Source: Dehalococcoidia bacterium CG2_30_46_9
GTDB lineage: Bacteria; Chloroflexota; Dehalococcoidia; GIF9; AB-539-J10
Assembly: GCA_001873005.1 (NCBI GenBank)
Contig: MNYE01000011.1
Location: 1 to 8,140 of the forward strand
Reading direction: 5' to 3'
Length of the DNA stretch: 8,140 nt
Below are positions 5,945-8,140 of the stretch, one piece after another. Both the position numbers and the translations under genes were made by a program. The notes beneath the pieces were generated by a model. It was not told the origin of the DNA. It was given only the letters and a program-made list of their open reading frames with translations, and did not search any database. Within the stretch, counting starts at the first letter, position 1. The number at the start of each line of letters is the position of its first letter.

Positions 5945-7068
5945 TTTCTACTCGTTTCAGCGATTAGTCGCTCTACCGCTCCTTTTATATCTTCCTTACC
6001 TAATACAGCGCTGATTACAGCTATAGAATCGGCGCCAGCAGCGAGTACTCTGGCGGCATTTTCTTCGTTTATGCCACCAATAGCTACCAAGGAACATGAT
6101 ACCTTCTCTTTCACTTCCTTGAGCCTATCTATTCCAACTACGGTAGCATCTGTTTTTGTTGTCGTAGGAAATATAGAGCCTACAGCAATATAATCGGCCC
6201 CTTCTTCCTGTGCCCTGATTGCCTGTGATACGGTGTTGACTGAACAGCCAATTAGTTTGTCTATGGGTAGCTCTTTACGGATAGTAGGTAAAGGCAGGTC
6301 CCCTTGACCAATATGAAGTCCATCAGCATTAATCGCCAGGGCTATATCTAGGTAATCATTTATGATGAATAGAATGCCTGCCTTGGCGCACAAGTCCTTA
6401 AGTTTTTGGGCTATGGGCAACAACTCCCTTTTGTTACTTTGCTTATCGCGAAGCTGGATAACCCTGGCACCCCCTTCAATAATCTGGCTAGCTGTAGCTA
6501 GCTCGTCCCTTCCAGCCAACACTTGCCTATCCAGTATAACGTAAAGGCTGCCTATCCGTTTTATCTTATCTTGGCGCAGTACCCGAGAAAGTAACTCCCG
6601 CTCCAGAGCATAAAGGGTAAATCGCGCCTGCTCAAATTTACCCTGAATCAAGTTCAGGGCTGCCCTTTCCTCTGGCAGCTTAGCTAGCTCCTCCATAACA
6701 CGCAAAGATTCTTCCACCCTTTTGGCATTTGCCCTAACTAAGTCAGCCAAGTCCTTGGGCGAAGAGGAGGCCCTCCCCTCAGCACCCCTTATTTGGCAAG
6801 GGACAATTAGAAAGGAGGCCCTCCCCTCCTCCCACCTTATCTGGCGAGGGACGTGAGGGTGACCAACATCATGTTCTGAATCTCTTTGAGATAAGAGCTT
6901 TGTGCTGAGAGATTTAGTTTCCTCGGCTAAATTATGGCGTATAGCTCTCAATTGTTGGCTTAGCCCGGCATCGTTGAGCAAAAATCGAGCGACATCCTCC
7001 AAAACACGCAAGCCTTCGCTTGAGCGATTGAGGTTAGCATCAATCATACGCAGCGGTTGGCGAGGCAC
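5929..7068 (-). CDS. thiE: ThiD2-ThiE fusion: HMP-P kinase / thiamine-phosphate synthase
   Basis: A 379-residue two-domain thiamine enzyme. Residues about 8-160 match ThiD2: MIDANLNRSSEGLRVLEDVA (8-27), RHNLAEE, RDSEHDVG (62-69) and RANAKRVEESLRVMEELAKL (112-131). ThiD2 is described as a monofunctional HMP-phosphate kinase fused to ThiE. Residues 172-375 are ThiE, a TIM barrel joining HMP-PP and thiazole phosphate to thiamine phosphate, with IQLRDK (204-209), NDYLDIAL (237-244), GLHIGQGDLP (250-259), GSIFPTTTK (297-305) and AIGGI (329-333). The ThiE half looks intact. The ThiD2 half carries two foreign-looking in-frame inserts: a tandem repeat at about 73-101 in the linker after RDSEHDVG, and the palindrome peptide ALNLIQGK at 137-144. 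A GTG start at 7068 is chosen because AAGGA lies 8 bp upstream; ATG at 7047 is the alternative. The start overlaps the preceding FmdB-like gene by 29 bp. Confidence 0.92.
   Translation of the reverse strand: MPRQPLRMIDANLNRSSEGLRVLEDVARFLLNDAGLSQQLRAIRHNLAEETKSLSTKLLSQRDSEHDVGHPHVPRQIRWEEGRASFLIVPCQIRGAEGRASSSPKDLADLVRANAKRVEESLRVMEELAKLPEERAALNLIQGKFEQARFTLYALERELLSRVLRQDKIKRIGSLYVILDRQVLAGRDELATASQIIEGGARVIQLRDKQSNKRELLPIAQKLKDLCAKAGILFIINDYLDIALAINADGLHIGQGDLPLPTIRKELPIDKLIGCSVNTVSQAIRAQEEGADYIAVGSIFPTTTKTDATVVGIDRLKEVKEKVSCSLVAIGGINEENAARVLAAGADSIAVISAVLGKEDIKGAVERLIAETSRKCQSQ
6641..6659. repeat. 19-bp palindrome, in-frame copy in ThiD2-ThiE
   Basis: Plus strand CCCTGAATCAAGTTCAGGG, arms CCCTGAA/TTCAGGG. 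On the coding (minus) strand, with the same outer flanks G and TAA as the dehydrogenase copies, it reads ALNLIQGK (residues 137-144), just before the KFEQARFTLY helix. Relative to the coding strand, the 5-base centre is in the opposite orientation from the dehydrogenase copies, yet the reading phase is the same. Confidence 0.88.
6765..6852 (-). repeat. Two GC-rich 40-bp repeat units inside ThiD2 linker
   Basis: Units at 6765-6804 and 6813-6852 both begin AGGAGGCCCTCCCCTC on the plus strand and both end GGCRAGGGAC. They start 48 bp apart (16 codons), so the coding strand repeats the pattern VP(R/C)QIRxxEGRAS at residues 73-85 and 89-101. Each unit holds the palindrome GGAGG-C-CCTCC, and the 6765 unit also has arms CCCTT/AAGGG around GCCAAAT. 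Base composition differs sharply from the flanking ThiD2 sequence. No family match of this stretch to ThiD2 is known to me. Confidence 0.85.
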
Positions 7069-7411
7069 TTTGAAAATCCTTAAGTGGCTCGGGCATTACA
7101 CCTTCTCTTGCTGCTTGTATTTCCTCTTTGATCTGAGGTGGTAATTCTTGCCCCATGTCCTGAAACTTCTTTTCTACCCAACGACCAATATTGCGAGGAT
7201 CCTTGTAATAATCCTCACCAGGGTGTTCAGGGTTACCACTTCCCTCCCACACAGTCTTTAGTGACTTGTGGTAAGCAAAGCTTGATATAGTGCGGGAAAG
7301 GTTAGCACTACCACAATAGGAGCATTTAGCTGTAAAGGTAGTTGAAAGCGACCGCACGAGAAAACTTATTTTCCGCTGGCAATCTTGGCAAATAAATTCA
7401 TATATAGGCAT
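7040..7411 (-). CDS. FmdB-family zinc-ribbon protein, second of tandem pair
   Basis: A 123-residue protein beginning MPIYEFICQDCQRK, the hallmark of the FmdB zinc-ribbon family. Cys8, Cys11, Cys30 and Cys33 form a CxxC...CxxC zinc site. The family is named for FmdB, a putative regulator of an amidase in Methylophilus; most members have no proven role. After the ribbon comes YHKSLKTVWEGSG (47-59), then DPRNIGRWVEKK and a charged helical tail to residue 123, longer than minimal FmdB proteins of 70-90 residues. It shares this tail layout with the neighbouring paralogue encoded 37 bp upstream. GAGGGAAGGA just before the ATG supports the start. Its 3' end overlaps the ThiD2-ThiE start, where the AAGGA serving that gene falls within its codons for LKD. 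It is probably cytoplasmic. Confidence 0.87.
   Translation of the reverse strand: MPIYEFICQDCQRKISFLVRSLSTTFTAKCSYCGSANLSRTISSFAYHKSLKTVWEGSGNPEHPGEDYYKDPRNIGRWVEKKFQDMGQELPPQIKEEIQAAREGVMPEPLKDFQSASPTAAYD
7077..7081 (-). promoter_or_regulatory. Ribosome binding site supporting GTG start of ThiD2-ThiE
   Basis: AAGGA on the minus strand lies 8 bp before the GTG at 7068, inside the FmdB-like coding sequence. The competing ATG at 7047 has no comparable purine-rich site. Confidence 0.55.
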
Positions 7412-7435
7412 GGATTCCTTCCCTCACTTACTTTC

Positions 7436-7454
7436 CCCTGAATTAAGTTCATGG
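7436..7454. repeat. 19-bp palindrome, degenerate copy over FmdB-like stop codon
   Basis: Plus strand CCCTGAATTAAGTTCATGG; the right arm has T where a perfect palindrome needs G. On the minus strand it shares TGAACTTAATTCAGG with the intergenic copy at 4093-4111. It supplies the TGA stop (7449-7451) of the first FmdB-like gene plus a second in-frame TAA two codons on. Confidence 0.7.
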
Positions 7455-7832
7455 TTTGCCTTCCTCGCCCGTCATCTGCTTTTCAAATTCCTTTCTTTTT
7501 GCTGCTATTTGCTCAGCGGGCCATTCTCCTCTATCCATTCTCTCAGTTAGCTCCTCATATTCAGGAGAAGGTTTCTCACCACCACTCATCCGCCTGTTCC
7601 ACTCAGCCATGGCTCTGGGATCATTGTGCATCATCCCCTGAGTTAACTCTCTATCAGAAAGTATGCCTTCATAAACATCCTTATATGTTTTATGCATGGA
7701 AAAGGTAGAGAATATACGGATGAGTTGGTTATTCCCACAATCGGGGCAAGTAGGTGAGGAAGGAGAAAATTCCCGTTCATATCGGCTGACCTTTCGCCGG
7801 CAGGAATCACACCAATATTCGTAAATGGGCAT
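7449..7832 (-). CDS. FmdB-family zinc-ribbon protein, first of tandem pair
   Basis: A 127-residue FmdB-type protein opening MPIYEYWCDSCRRK, with Cys8, Cys11, Cys29 and Cys32 as the zinc ribbon. The region after it reads MHKTYKDVYEGI, then DPRAMAEWNRRMSGG, PSPEYEELTERM and a charged C-terminus. It aligns with its downstream neighbour through the same blocks (HK..K.V.EG, DPR...W, a Pro/Glu-rich helix), so the two arose by tandem duplication. The start is set at 7832 because the family begins exactly MPIYE; an upstream in-frame TTG at 7853 would add MIFDFTF, which is only translated AT-rich repeat. No Shine-Dalgarno is visible, because the repeat abuts the start codon. Its stop lies within a palindrome copy. 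No function can be given beyond zinc binding. Confidence 0.86.
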   Translation of the reverse strand: MPIYEYWCDSCRRKVSRYEREFSPSSPTCPDCGNNQLIRIFSTFSMHKTYKDVYEGILSDRELTQGMMHNDPRAMAEWNRRMSGGEKPSPEYEELTERMDRGEWPAEQIAAKRKEFEKQMTGEEGKP

Positions 7833-7943
7833 GAAAGTAAAATCAAATATCAAAGGTCAAAAGTCAAAATGACAACTCAAAATGTAAAACCTTTTAATTT
7901 TTGCTCTGTATTTTTGCACTTTTATTTTTACCTTTTGCATTTT
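7833..7943 (-). repeat. AT-rich composite intergenic repeat, copy A
   Basis: This fills the 113-bp gap between the thiolase stop and the FmdB-like start. Read on the minus strand it begins AAAATGCAAAA, contains ACAGAGCAAA and AAATAAAA words shared with 3968-4134, then GAGTTGTCATTTTG, ACTT and TTGACCTTTGATATTTGATT. It runs up to the ATG, leaving no separate leader. It is the shorter copy and lacks the palindrome present in the other. Confidence 0.68.
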
Positions 7944-7945
7944 AT

Positions 7946-8140
7946 TTAAGGATAGCCTAGCTCTTTGCCCAATATAGCCACAGCACTTGTCTGAGGAGGT
8001 CCTCCGAAGGTGTGAGATAAACCAAGCCTGACATTCTTTAGCTGCCGTTCGGGAGACTGTGCTTTGCCCTGCAGTTGCTTATAAACCTCATAGGTCATTC
8101 TCAAACCGCTGGCGCCCACAGGGTGTCCAAAACACTTGAG
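7946..8140 (-). CDS. Thiolase (SCP2/SCP-x type), C-terminal 64 residues only
   Basis: The 3' end of a thiolase-fold enzyme; the rest lies beyond the window. The frame is open from the edge with no start, ending at TAA 7946-7948. The visible part begins LKCFGHPVGASGLRMTYEVY, containing the GHPxGASG motif with the thiolase active-site His, followed by QLQGKA, NVRLGLSHTFGGPP and AILGKELGYP. SHTFGG stands where classical thiolases have the CxGGG cysteine loop and where SCP2-type thiolases commonly have HNxGG, so this is the SCP2-type branch, often annotated as acetyl-CoA acetyltransferase or lipid-transfer thiolase. It would catalyse thiolytic cleavage or condensation of 3-oxoacyl-CoA, consistent with the acyl-CoA genes on the opposite strand. 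It is the most upstream visible gene of the minus-strand run. Confidence 0.87.
   Translation of the reverse strand, partial: LKCFGHPVGASGLRMTYEVYKQLQGKAQSPERQLKNVRLGLSHTFGGPPQTSAVAILGKELGYP

Noticed and set aside
5929..7068. ThiD2-ThiE as a pseudogene because of its repeats
   Set aside because: Both inserts keep the reading frame and the ThiE catalytic motifs are complete, so at least the ThiE half appears functional.
7222..7240. Possible half palindrome GTTCAGGGTTACC in the second FmdB-like gene
   Set aside because: The opposing CCCTGAA arm is missing, and the coded GNPEHPG needs no insertion to explain it.

Overview
The window looks like part of a bacterial chromosome of moderate GC content. 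It carries anaerobe-style acyl-CoA metabolism: two acyl-CoA carboxyltransferases, two acyl-CoA dehydrogenases and a thiolase. It also has a ThiD2-ThiE fusion, a bacterial translin-family protein and a tandem pair of FmdB-type zinc-ribbon proteins. This mix, together with the abundant short repeats, suggests a Chloroflexota (Dehalococcoidia-like) genome or another uncultured anaerobic lineage. That assignment is inference from gene content, since no marker gene is present.

Layout. The plus strand, 1-5311, is a catabolic-type cluster. It holds the 3' part of one PccB-like carboxyltransferase, a complete paralogue (1220-2770), an acyl-CoA dehydrogenase (2787-3956), a 194-bp AT-rich repeat-filled gap, and a second, different acyl-CoA dehydrogenase (4151-5311). 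The minus strand, 8140-5315, is read in the order thiolase (3' end only), FmdB-like protein, second FmdB-like protein, ThiD2-ThiE, translin-family protein. The two runs converge with only 3 bp between their stop codons. No RNA genes, CRISPR arrays or transposase genes were seen, and no convincing intrinsic terminator.

How the genes may work together. The first dehydrogenase keeps an isovaleryl-CoA-dehydrogenase-like catalytic Glu. The second appears to lack a Glu at both usual positions, so the pair may form one heteromeric enzyme, as known for mycobacterial cholesterol-side-chain dehydrogenases. The two carboxyltransferases may likewise pair, or may use two substrates. Dehydrogenation plus biotin-type carboxylation plus thiolysis resembles branched-chain or isoprenoid acyl-CoA breakdown, but no biotin carboxylase, carrier protein or hydratase lies in the window, so the substrate is unknown.

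The most notable feature is repeat DNA. A 19-bp palindrome (CCTGAA-N5-TTCAGG core) occurs five times in 8 kb. Three copies lie in frame inside genes: two in the second dehydrogenase (peptide ALKQVQGK both times) and one in ThiD2-ThiE (ALNLIQGK). One copy supplies an FmdB stop codon, and one sits inside an AT-rich intergenic repeat whose second copy in this window lacks it. ThiD2-ThiE also contains a second kind of in-frame insert, two 40-bp GC-rich repeat units.
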